From contig NZ_APKE01000014.1 in the NCBI RefSeq assembly GCF_009835145.1, positions 1 to 64,000 on the forward strand: DNA of 64,000 bases, in the 5' to 3' direction. The position numbers and the translations under genes were made by a program. The stretch comes from Profundibacterium mesophilum KAUST100406-0324 (lineage in GTDB: Bacteria; Pseudomonadota; Alphaproteobacteria; Rhodobacterales; Rhodobacteraceae). The notes under the pieces are model-generated. The model was not told the DNA's origin, did not search any database, and was given only the letters and a program-made list of their open reading frames with translations. Of this stretch, positions 1-6,646 are shown piece after piece. How positions within the stretch are numbered: position 1 is the first letter of the stretch; the number at the start of each line of letters is the position of its first letter.

Positions 1-82
1 CGCAAAGCCGCCTCGACGACCTGCTGCCGTGGAACTTCAAGCCGTCAAGCTGAACCGCTGGTGCTGTTCAGCTAACGCTTAC
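1..82 (+). mobile_element. 3' end of an IS66-family insertion sequence (partial)
   Basis: Bases 3-53 encode the last 16 residues of a protein ending RLDDLLPWNFKPSS, the characteristic C-terminus of IS66-family TnpC transposases, with a stop at 51-53. The element's outer end is read as the CGCTTAC at 76-82, the complement of the GTAAGCG start typical of IS66 termini. The rest of the element, including the other end and any target duplication, lies left of the window. Confidence 0.7.
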
Positions 83-325
83 GGTAATCGTCTGGCGGAT
101 CGAAGCCGCCTTCGCCCGCATCGACCGGATCACCGATGAGGCCAGCCGCGCCGCCCATCTCCTCGAACGCTCGACGAGCGCCTGCTGGCCAAGGCCTTCC
201 GCGGAGAGCTCGTCCCCCAGGACCCCGACGACGAACCCGTCGAAGCCCTCCTCGCCCGCATCCGCGAAGCTCGCGCCGCCGCCCCCAAGGCGAAGCGTGA
301 TCGCAAGAGGGTGGCATCAGGATGA
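83..325 (+). pseudogene. hsdS: Remnant of type I restriction-modification specificity subunit, 3' end only
   Basis: The translated stretch begins IEAAFARIDRITDEASRAAH and later reads AKAFRGELVPQDPDDEP, which is the conserved C-terminal spacer helix and tail of HsdS, the subunit that gives type I restriction enzymes their DNA target. About 75 residues survive. The gene is broken twice: its 5' part is cut off by the IS66 end at 82, and a single base appears to be missing near 170, so the first part reads in one frame and the AFRGELVPQ part in another. The stop overlaps the start of the next gene by four bases (ATGA), showing they were once one operon. It cannot make a working HsdS. Confidence 0.75.
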
Positions 326-675
326 CGACCGAGTATCGCAGCGCCCCCATCACCGAGGGAAACCTCAACGCCTTCCGTATCACGGTGACTCCCTTCCGGC
401 ATCTGCTGCCCCACGATGTCATCGGCTCGAACGACAAGGCCGATGCCGCCCCCTCCGCGCTGAAGCTGCACTGGCGACATCATTCTGTCGCGACCGACAT
501 CCCCCGGTATCCGCATGACAAGGCGCCGCGAGGGTTCTTTCGAGATCGGTCCTTCGCGAAGCTCGTGCTTGACGACAGCGGCGCGGAGGTCGGAGACACC
601 GTCGTCTTCGAGAAGCTCGGCTCTCACGAATTCCGCCTGCATGTTGAGAAGCCCTCCGGCCGCCGCATCTCCTGA
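322..675 (+). CDS. Hypothetical protein in former hsd operon
   Basis: This 117-residue protein is not recognised. Its start overlaps the hsdS stop by four bases, so it was translationally coupled to a type I restriction operon. The first half is rich in short charged and histidine-containing stretches; the second half (about residues 70-115) alternates hydrophobic and charged residues in a way that suggests a small beta-barrel (FAKLVLDD, DTVVFEKLG, FRLHVEKP). That pattern is loosely like B3 or EcoRII-N-type DNA-binding folds, but this is a guess. No signal peptide or membrane segment is seen. Its promoter is probably lost or replaced by one in the IS66 element. Confidence 0.5.
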   Translation: MTTEYRSAPITEGNLNAFRITVTPFRHLLPHDVIGSNDKADAAPSALKLHWRHHSVATDIPRYPHDKAPRGFFRDRSFAKLVLDDSGAEVGDTVVFEKLGSHEFRLHVEKPSGRRIS

Positions 676-690
676 TTTCATGCGAGCCGC

Positions 691-1023
691 TCAGGAATTC
701 CCGAAGGGGAGACCGGGCGTCTCGCCCGATCTATCCTCCGGCTTCCTGGGCGCTTCATTCTTCTTGTCCAATGCGGGCAACCCGAGAAAGACCCGGTCCT
801 TCGGACGCGTGATGTGCGCCTCGACGCGGGCCAGACTGCGCCTGCGCGCATCCTCCGACAAGGTCTCGAGCCCGGCCAGATAGGCCGCCCCGTAAAGCAC
901 CTTTCGGCGCACGTCGTCCTTGCGCTCCTGCTTGGTTGCCTCGGCCTTCAGATCCTTCAACCGAGCGCGTCGCTGCTCCATCTCTTTCTCGATCTTCGCG
1001 ATCCTGTCGTCGATCTTGGACAT
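691..1023 (-). CDS. TraD-like small conjugal transfer/mobilization protein
   Basis: The 110-residue product is highly charged and predicted to be coiled coil over residues 1-40 (MSKIDDRIAKIEKEMEQ), followed by RRKVLYGAAYL and a domain ending in PKDRVFLGLP. This is the layout of the small TraD proteins encoded next to relaxase genes on Ti-type and related plasmids, thought to help assemble the relaxosome. The start is taken at 1023 because AAAGGA lies a suitable distance upstream; a longer reading to 1158 would run into the origin of transfer. It diverges from the relaxase gene with the oriT in between, the usual arrangement for this type of mobilization module. Confidence 0.7.
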   Translation of the reverse strand: MSKIDDRIAKIEKEMEQRRARLKDLKAEATKQERKDDVRRKVLYGAAYLAGLETLSEDARRRSLARVEAHITRPKDRVFLGLPALDKKNEAPRKPEDRSGETPGLPFGNS

Positions 1024-1148
1024 GGCCGTTCCTTTCGCCGCATGATTTGACGAGGGGGAGATCGTGCCTGCTCCGGTGGGCCGCACCTCTTTTGATGGGA
1101 GATTTTCGGGTCCCACCGAGAGACCCCGCCAAGCCCGCGGCCAAAGCC

Positions 1149-1179
1149 AAGGGCGCAATTACGCAAACCGAAGGTTTGC
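1149..1179. other. oriT: Origin of transfer (oriT), Q-type / Ti-like nic region
   Basis: The 13 bases AAGGGCGCAATTA at 1149-1161 match the conserved nic region of RSF1010/Ti-type origins (TAATTGCGCCCTT on the opposite strand). Immediately beside it is a perfect 7-bp inverted repeat GCAAACC-GAA-GGTTTGC at 1163-1179, as expected for relaxase recognition. It lies in the 216-bp gap between the divergent traD-like and relaxase genes, where Q-type oriTs are found. The strand and exact nick position are inferred from family knowledge. Confidence 0.75.
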
Positions 1180-1239
1180 AGCGCGCCTGCCGCGGGCTTT
1201 TCTTCAGCGGAGATCGGTTGCAGGCCCGATCTCCACTCC

Positions 1240-2475
1240 ATGGAACAGACAAAGCTTCATCCTGCGAGCCACTGCCCTCTCTTTGTCCTGTCGCGGTCAG
1301 ACGGGCGCTCGTCGGTCGCGGCTGCCGCCTACGCCTCACGCTCCCGCATGACGGACCAACGGACCGGCCTCATTTACAATTACCGCAGCGTGCCTGGCCT
1401 GCTTGGCGAGGGTCTTGTCCACTGGGATGGTAGCGCAGAGGAACTCTGGAATGCGGCCGAGGCGAGCGAGAGTCGCATCAATGCGCGTGTCGCTCGGGAA
1501 CTGCGGCCCGCGCTGCCTGCCGAGCTGCCGCTCGACGATCAGCTGCGCCTGGTTCGAGGGTTCTGTCTCTTCCTGAAGGATCGCTACGGTGTGGCGGCTC
1601 AATGGGTTGTGCATGCGCCAACGTTTCTTGATGAGGGCGTGGGTAAGCACCTTTGGAAAGGGCGCAACTCTGACGAGGGGCGGAAAAATTACCTCGATGC
1701 TCTCAACGATCCCGACAGAACGAACCTGAATTTTCACGCTCACATCCGATGGACAGTGCGGGAAGTCGATCGCGACACTGGAGTGTTTGGCAAGAAGACC
1801 CGAACCCTCGATGACAAGGCTACAGGGGCTAAGGAGGTCAAGGCGATCCGTGCCGAGTGGGAGCGGCGGACAAACGCCGCGCTGGAGAGAGCCGGGTCTC
1901 ACGCGAGGATCGACCTCCGGTCCTACAAGGACATGGCGGCCGCGGGCGATGCGCCAGAAGACTTACAGGCGCAAGAACACGCGGGACCTCGCCGGACAGC
2001 AAAACTCCGGAAAGCGATGGACCTCTTCGACGAGCCCTTGGTCGCGGGGCGCAACGCGATGGTGCGCGAAGAAAACGAGATGCGGTGGGAGACCTGGTTC
2101 GAACTCCGCCGCCTCGCTCGCAAGAAGGCTCGGCTCGAGGGCGAGTCCGAACGCGTCGCTCAAGAGAACGAGCAGCGGCGGCGGGCGCAGGCCGAAGTCG
2201 ACAAGAAAAAACTTCGGGAAGCTACGACGGCCGATGAGCGTGCTCTCGCACTCGCGCAAGCCGGCGCGGTGGATGCTCCTGTAGCGGGCGATGCGATGGA
2301 TGCCGCGCTGGCGTGGGCGCAGAACTCTGATGCGTCGCCCGAAGGTTCGGGGGACGCATTCGAGCGGCCCGTTGATCTGGAGGCCCCTCGTGATCCAGAT
2401 GCGCCGCCACCGCCCGGCGAACCTCTCCGGGTTAAGCGCTACGCGCCCGAAAGGGTCCGCGTCAGAAATGATTGA
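1240..2475 (+). CDS. MobA/MobL-family relaxase
   Basis: This 411-residue protein should nick the neighbouring oriT, stay linked to the 5' end and lead the strand into a recipient during mobilization. The N-terminus carries GRSSVAAAAYASR (22-34), the signature of the MobA/MobL (MOB-Q) family, and the metal-binding HxH motif is in NFHAHIRW (H166, H168), with H125 in VVHAPTF as the probable third histidine. The distance from H125 to the HxH pair, about 40 residues, seems longer than usual. The C-terminal 150 residues are charged, with a helical arginine/glutamate-rich part and a proline-rich tail; no primase or helicase domain is seen. The start at 1240 is needed to keep the N-terminal motif although its ribosome site is weak. 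Confidence 0.8.
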   Translation: MEQTKLHPASHCPLFVLSRSDGRSSVAAAAYASRSRMTDQRTGLIYNYRSVPGLLGEGLVHWDGSAEELWNAAEASESRINARVARELRPALPAELPLDDQLRLVRGFCLFLKDRYGVAAQWVVHAPTFLDEGVGKHLWKGRNSDEGRKNYLDALNDPDRTNLNFHAHIRWTVREVDRDTGVFGKKTRTLDDKATGAKEVKAIRAEWERRTNAALERAGSHARIDLRSYKDMAAAGDAPEDLQAQEHAGPRRTAKLRKAMDLFDEPLVAGRNAMVREENEMRWETWFELRRLARKKARLEGESERVAQENEQRRRAQAEVDKKKLREATTADERALALAQAGAVDAPVAGDAMDAALAWAQNSDASPEGSGDAFERPVDLEAPRDPDAPPPPGEPLRVKRYAPERVRVRND

Positions 2476-2594
2476 GGGGCTGGGTCAGTGGTCCCCCAAA
2501 GAAAGCTTTCCACTAAGGCAAGAGCCCCCCTGGCAGTTCCCCTGGCGTCGCCAACGACATCACGGCGCATGGCGGCGCGTGAGCCTGAGCGGGC

Positions 2595-3404
2595 CTATGC
2601 TACTTTCCGTGCGGATGACTTTCCGCCGCCGGCGCGTTTGGACCTCTTCGCGGCCTGAAGCTGGCCGAGATCGACGCGGCAGGTCCCCCCAGGAAGCCTC
2701 TTACGACTCTTCTCAAGGAAATCCCGGTAGGTGAAGATGGCTCGTGAGGCCGTGGGTAGATCCTTGCAGTCATAATGTGGAAGTCTACTCCGGTCGTGGG
2801 GCGCCAGGCTGTCCCACCAGGCGCTGGCTCGCAGTGCTTCAACGGCCAGAAACTCCTTCGCTTCAGCGAGGGCGGCGACCGCTTCCATTCGCGCATGGGC
2901 CGACTCGTCGCAACGTGCCTCACGCTCGTTCTTGGCGATCTCTGTCAAAACGGCGTCATTTAAGTGTTTCGAGCCGTCGAAATCGTGCACCGGTCTCCGA
3001 TAGCCTGAAATCGCCTCCAGTTCCTCTACCGTCAGGGCAGCGAGTTCTCGGCCATGCGCGCTACGTCGGCGGGTGACCTCGTGTGCGAACCAGAAATCCT
3101 CCGCTGCCCGGCTCAGATCATGCTCGGCCCGCCAGAAACCCTCCGCCAGTGACATGGAACAATGGAACGCGTGGGGAGGCACTGAAGAGGGCTCAGCGGC
3201 CACTTCGAAGCTTGCCGCCTCGAAGGTGCCATCCTGCCCGCATTGCACAGACACGAGCACGCCGATGGAAGCGCCATGGTCCGGTGTCATGAAGCGCTCG
3301 AGTTTCTCGAGCGTCATTTTGCGAGCTGCCTCGCGAATTTCGTATGCGGCCGCGGACGCGGCCTCGACCAAAGGTCGTGGGCTTGGGCAGGGGCAAAGGA
3401 TCAT
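2595..3404 (-). CDS. Hypothetical protein of mobile element
   Basis: The 269-residue product is not recognised. It is mostly helical and acidic, rich in Ala, Glu and Arg, with an aromatic-rich stretch SLAEGFWRAEHDLSRAAED near residues 80-98 and a basic C-terminus ending RAGGGKSSARKVA that could bind nucleic acid. No signal peptide or membrane helix is seen. I chose the ATG at 3404 because GGAG lies seven bases upstream; an ATG at 3416 and a TTG at 3476 are in frame but less well supported. It converges on the relaxase gene, leaving 119 bases between the stops. Function unknown. Confidence 0.55.
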   Translation of the reverse strand: MILCPCPSPRPLVEAASAAAYEIREAARKMTLEKLERFMTPDHGASIGVLVSVQCGQDGTFEAASFEVAAEPSSVPPHAFHCSMSLAEGFWRAEHDLSRAAEDFWFAHEVTRRRSAHGRELAALTVEELEAISGYRRPVHDFDGSKHLNDAVLTEIAKNEREARCDESAHARMEAVAALAEAKEFLAVEALRASAWWDSLAPHDRSRLPHYDCKDLPTASRAIFTYRDFLEKSRKRLPGGTCRVDLGQLQAAKRSKRAGGGKSSARKVA

Positions 3405-3574
3405 TTGGATCTCCATTATCTCTTGGAGTTCGGAAGATTGGATCGAGCCCTCGCAGACGAAAAAGCGGCAAGCCAATCTTTATGCCCCGGGTCGCACTTT
3501 TTTGGAGCAGTAGGCGTGAATAGACGCCTGATCTTGGTCACGATGGTGCAATGCGTGCTGGGGGAGGCGAAAGG

Positions 3575-3597
3575 TCGAGAGGGGGCACCCCTCTCGA
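3575..3597. repeat. Perfect 10-bp hairpin with 3-base loop
   Basis: TCGAGAGGGG at 3575-3584 pairs perfectly with CCCCTCTCGA at 3588-3597 around a GCA loop. There is no T-run after either side, so it is not a classical terminator. It could be a regulatory RNA hairpin or a protein-binding site in the control region of the pair of unknown genes that follows. Confidence 0.6.
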
Positions 3598-3683
3598 CAC
3601 TCTCCCCGTCAGGCCGTGACCGCGGTCCCGCGGACAGAGCCGCGCATCCGGCTGCGCCGGGAAAGAAGAGGCGGTCCGCGTAG

Positions 3684-3736
3684 GTCCCTCCTTCCCGCCC
3701 AGCTCCTCGGGTGAGAGCCGAACGGGAAGGAGGGAC
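3684..3736. repeat. Perfect 14-bp inverted repeat, 25-base spacer
   Basis: GTCCCTCCTTCCCG at 3684-3697 is repeated as its exact complement CGGGAAGGAGGGAC at 3723-3736. The repeat is 83 bases before the start at 3819. The right arm contains a purine-rich AAGGAGG block that resembles a ribosome site but is too far from the start codon to act directly. In RNA it would form a long stem that could hide or expose sequence in the leader. Confidence 0.65.
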
Positions 3737-3818
3737 GCGCCGGCTCGAGGAAGAGGTGGATCGAACATCCGAACATTGACCCGGCCCCAGCCGGAACACT
3801 CCGAAGAATGGAGACACC

Positions 3819-4214
3819 ATGTTCGACTTCACCAACACCATCGCCACCCCACTGTCGCCCGCTCTCGGGGACCTGCGATCCTTCGCTGCCGAGAACGCCG
3901 AAGGGCTCGCCTGCGCCGCCGCGCTCTTGGGCGCGGCGCCGGGAGTGCGCACCGCCCTGACGGCGCTGGACGGTCTGGCCGTCCCCGGCCGCCCGACAGG
4001 ACGCACGATGCGCGCGCTCGACGATCTGGTCGACCTTCTCACGCTCGAGCATGTGCATGAGCCGCATCGGATCGAAGCCGCCTGCTTCGCAGTGCTCGAT
4101 CCGACCGAACCGGTTGTCGAGGAGATCTGCATCCTCGCCGACGGCCTCGCCGATGCACTCGACGCATACCGCGAGGAAGCGCCCGAGCAGGTCACCCCGG
4201 GTGTGGCGGCGTGA
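3819..4214 (+). CDS. Hypothetical protein, first gene of a coupled pair
   Basis: This 131-residue acidic, helix-rich protein is not recognised. It has no cysteine-rich motif, signal peptide or membrane segment; the central part LDDLVDLLTLEHVHEPHRIEA is strongly amphipathic. The ATG at 3819 has GGAGA just upstream. The stop overlaps the GTG start of the next gene by four bases (GTGA), so the two are almost certainly co-expressed and may act together. A similar size and acidic, alanine-rich makeup in the second protein suggests they could be related or form a complex, but this is inference. Confidence 0.6.
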   Translation: MFDFTNTIATPLSPALGDLRSFAAENAEGLACAAALLGAAPGVRTALTALDGLAVPGRPTGRTMRALDDLVDLLTLEHVHEPHRIEAACFAVLDPTEPVVEEICILADGLADALDAYREEAPEQVTPGVAA

Positions 4215-4675
4215 GCCGGCCCCTCACGCTCCCCCGCTTCTCCGCCCTGATCGACGGCATCGACATGACGCCCAATCTGATCACTGGGCTCGTCACTGCG
4301 GCGCTGTTGCAGGCCGATGCCGTCGCGAACGAACTCTACGACACCGTCATGCCGGAGCTGCCACCTGCGCAGCGCGCGTTCCCGTCCATGATCGCGAGCA
4401 AGATCGCACGTCGCGACATCTTCGACGACAGCTTCGCCCGGGATCTCAAGGCGCTCATCGAGCGGCTCGGCGGGCAGGTCAAAGACCGCACGCACGTCTA
4501 CTTCCATGCAGACGAGAACCACGTCCGCGGCGGCTACGAGAGCATCTTCCGCGAGCCCGGCGCACAGCCTCTCGTCGCGGCCATCGGCGAACTCGATCTG
4601 CTCTACGATCTCGTCGCCGCAGCACTCAGCGCCGCCGGCGCGGCGCGCGTTGCGGAGAACCTGATCGACGGATGA
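4211..4675 (+). CDS. Hypothetical protein, second gene of a coupled pair
   Basis: The 154-residue product is not recognised. It starts with GTG inside the end of the preceding gene (GTGA overlap). Helical segments (residues 20-50, 70-90, 125-150) flank a more polar middle with HVYFHADENHVRGGYESIF, whose clustered His, Asp and Glu could bind a metal. No secretion signal is seen. A perfect hairpin lies just after the stop and may end the transcript. Its role in the mobile element is unknown. Confidence 0.6.
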   Translation: MSRPLTLPRFSALIDGIDMTPNLITGLVTAALLQADAVANELYDTVMPELPPAQRAFPSMIASKIARRDIFDDSFARDLKALIERLGGQVKDRTHVYFHADENHVRGGYESIFREPGAQPLVAAIGELDLLYDLVAAALSAAGAARVAENLIDG

Positions 4676-4680
4676 GCATC

Positions 4681-4705
4681 ACGGCGCCCCGCGAAGGGGC
4701 GCCGT
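4681..4705 (+). terminator. Hairpin after the unknown gene pair, possible terminator
   Basis: ACGGCGCCCC at 4681-4690 pairs perfectly with GGGGCGCCGT at 4696-4705 around GCGAA. It starts five bases after the stop codon of the preceding gene. The following bases are CCTTG, so the T-run is poor; this may be a weak intrinsic terminator or an mRNA-stabilising end. Confidence 0.5.
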
Positions 4706-4861
4706 CCTTGAGGGTCGAATGGCCCGTGTCCATGGAAGGATCACCATGGGCAGGCGTGTTGGCCTCCACTCCTTCTACTGCGCCAGCTGACACGCCCTTG
4801 ACCCACCGCTTGCGATGCGGCCGATGAAATGCGCTGCCAAGACGATAGGATCTTGAGCGGT

Positions 4862-6301
4862 CTACTTCAGCCGGAAACCCTCCGCCTCGATCAGTCGGTC
4901 GATCTCCTTCCAGAGGCGCTTTACTGGTCGGGGTTTCCAGTCATGGGTCTCGAACGTGATCATTTCCTGAAGAAGTGCGCGAATGCGCAGGTCAAGATCG
5001 CTTCCATAGACTGGGCGTCCCCGGACGCGACCGATCGAGTGCCCCATGAGATAAGCCCGCTCCTCGTTGGGCATCCCAACTTTCCCCATGCGATCCTCAA
5101 AGGAGTGTCGGGTGCCGCTGATGACGTAGCGGTCGTCCTTCTTGTCCTCCGGCAAAGGAGGAAAGAGACCGTTGTCACGCAGAAAGCCATTCACCTTGCC
5201 CGAGTAGGTCGCTTTCCCCCGGTATTGGGTGAAGCCACGCGGATGACGACGCATGGCCTCCAGCGCCGGTCCCAACAGGACCACTGCGCGCTTCGAAGAC
5301 GGACCTTTCAGTTGCCGGCGATCGGGGCCCTCCTTGACGACCTGTAGCATGAGATGCGGGATCGGATCATCAAGATGGATGTCTGCTTCCGGCAGATCGT
5401 AGATCTCGGACGCCCGGCACCCGCAGATCGCCGCGATAATGGCGATGTCGGAGGCCTCCTGATCCAGCCCTTCGAGAATTCGGTCCCGAACCAGTCGCTC
5501 TTTGATCCAAAGCTCCGGCAAAGGAAGCTTCTTCCGCTCGTCGCCGTCCTCGTGAGCGAGCTTCTCCACGCGCATGTCCTTGAACACGTTGATCCGCTTG
5601 CTCTTGGGAAGCCGGATATCCTCGAAGTGCGCGTCAATCATCTGGCGAACGTAGCGCACCTGCTTGTTCGCGTAGTTGGTAGTGACGGCGCCGGACCTGG
5701 CGCGCTTCTTCCAGAAGTCTTCGTAGTCAGCGGCGTCTTGCTCGGAGATCGTGAGGACTGTCCGCTTCCCGATGTGGGTGGCGAAGTCCTTGGCTGCCCG
5801 CTTGTAGTTGCCGAGCCACTCGCGACGCTGACGATCATTCTTGGCCCGGATTTCCGCCTCCCTCAACACCGGCATCCGTTTCGCCATCTCTTCAAGAGTG
5901 GCGTCCGGCAGATCGATGGCCCCGAGGGCCGCCGGAATGGCCGCCGAGTTGGGTTCCAAATTTGCGATCGCCTCGATCCGCGAGAGAAGGTCGTCGACGG
6001 GGCCGTTGAGGAGATCATCCATGGGGCTAAACGACATGCCCCAGCCCTTGAGCAACTCGATCGACGTATCAAAGATCGCGCGGGTGTCGGCGGCCTTTCC
6101 AGCGCGCCGTGCCCGCCATTCGTTGATGAGCGCTGCCCGCATGATCGCGCACTGCGCTTCAGCCTCAACTCTGTCGCGAGTCTTCAGAGATCGGTTGATC
6201 TCGTCGAGCGGCTCGACATCGGCGAACTCAGCCGGGACGCGCATTCGAAGGTAGTAGGTCTTTCCTCGAAGATCGAGGTAATCGGCGGTAGTCGTTGGCA
6301 C
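4862..6301 (-). CDS. Site-specific tyrosine recombinase (integrase)
   Basis: The 479-residue protein has the layout of integrases of mobile islands: an N-terminal DUF6538-like region (YLDLRGKTYYLRMRVP, residues 8-23), a SAM-like core-binding part around residues 165-245, and a C-terminal catalytic domain. Catalytic elements visible are the first arginine in GCRASEIYDLP, a second arginine in SGTRHSFEDR (the first His of the usual HxxR box is replaced by Ser), the box MGHS, and the nucleophile Tyr in RPVYGS. It should cut and rejoin the element at its attachment sites. It lies at the right edge of the accessory region and reads inward, away from the core chromosome, with a candidate attachment core 136 bases upstream of its start. 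Confidence 0.85.
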   Translation of the reverse strand: MPTTTADYLDLRGKTYYLRMRVPAEFADVEPLDEINRSLKTRDRVEAEAQCAIMRAALINEWRARRAGKAADTRAIFDTSIELLKGWGMSFSPMDDLLNGPVDDLLSRIEAIANLEPNSAAIPAALGAIDLPDATLEEMAKRMPVLREAEIRAKNDRQRREWLGNYKRAAKDFATHIGKRTVLTISEQDAADYEDFWKKRARSGAVTTNYANKQVRYVRQMIDAHFEDIRLPKSKRINVFKDMRVEKLAHEDGDERKKLPLPELWIKERLVRDRILEGLDQEASDIAIIAAICGCRASEIYDLPEADIHLDDPIPHLMLQVVKEGPDRRQLKGPSSKRAVVLLGPALEAMRRHPRGFTQYRGKATYSGKVNGFLRDNGLFPPLPEDKKDDRYVISGTRHSFEDRMGKVGMPNEERAYLMGHSIGRVRGRPVYGSDLDLRIRALLQEMITFETHDWKPRPVKRLWKEIDRLIEAEGFRLK

Positions 6302-6646
6302 AGGATCTGCCCCACAAAGTGCCCCACATTTGGGCGGTTTTCAGGAACCCCACCCGTCGCCAGATGGAGCGGTTTCGCCCTGAAAACTTGGGTTCATCTT
6401 GTCCGACAGGGAAAAACCGGATCTCCCTCAGGACAGCCTCTCCTGGGCACCAAAGTCGGCTCCCCTATATTGTCCGCAAGAATGCGTCCCCCGCTTATGG
6501 CCGGGTATGACTTTCTTTGGGAAACGGGTCGTGTTTTTCAGATTGGCAACGCTTGGACTGCGACAGTATGACCGGGCGCGTTCAGCGGACCCGGCGGCGA
6601 TACACCGTTCACCGGCGCAACCGTGCGCGCAACGAAAGGTCGAGAA
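6302..6646. other. Junction region between integrase and core chromosome
   Basis: No gene is seen in these 345 bases. The part next to the integrase holds the 9-bp inverted repeat GTTTTCAGG (6337-6345) and CCTGAAAAC (6379-6387), possible integrase arm-binding or excisionase sites, and then a tRNA-end-like core at 6437-6452. The remaining 190 bases probably hold the promoter of the SCO1-type gene; I could not place a convincing promoter. Confidence 0.5.
6437..6452 (+). other. att: Candidate integrase attachment core resembling a tRNA 3' end
   Basis: CCTCTCCTGGGCACCA reads like the 3' T-stem strand, acceptor strand, discriminator and CCA of a tRNA, but no T-loop or rest of a tRNA precedes it. 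That is what remains at one border when an element integrates into a tRNA gene's 3' end. It is 136 bases from the integrase start. The intact tRNA and the second copy would be beyond the left edge, so this cannot be proven from the window. Confidence 0.45.

Larger units (their letters stand above)
3405..3818. other. Intergenic stretch with two strong inverted repeats
   Basis: No convincing gene is seen in these 414 bases; open frames here look like shadows of the high-GC sequence. The stretch holds two perfect inverted repeats (listed separately) and then a ribosome site GGAGA directly before the gene starting at 3819. It probably carries the promoter region of that gene pair and of the leftward gene ending at 2595. 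Confidence 0.5.
1..6452. mobile_element. Right-hand part of an integrative and mobilizable element (boundaries inferred)
   Basis: This stretch groups an IS66 end, a broken hsdS, a TraD-like gene, an origin of transfer, a MobA/MobL relaxase, four unknown genes and a tyrosine integrase. To its right lies ordinary conserved chromosome beginning with a SCO1-type gene. The right boundary is placed at a tRNA-3'-end-like core just beyond the integrase. The left boundary is outside the window, and I cannot tell whether the hsdS remnant belongs to the element or to the host. No type IV secretion genes are visible, so the element looks mobilizable rather than self-transmissible. Confidence 0.55.

Noticed and set aside
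3416-4522. Leftward 368-residue open frame across the unknown pair
   Set aside because: It crosses two inverted repeats and the better-supported rightward genes with ribosome sites and stop/start overlaps; composition is Ser/Arg-rich like an antisense shadow.
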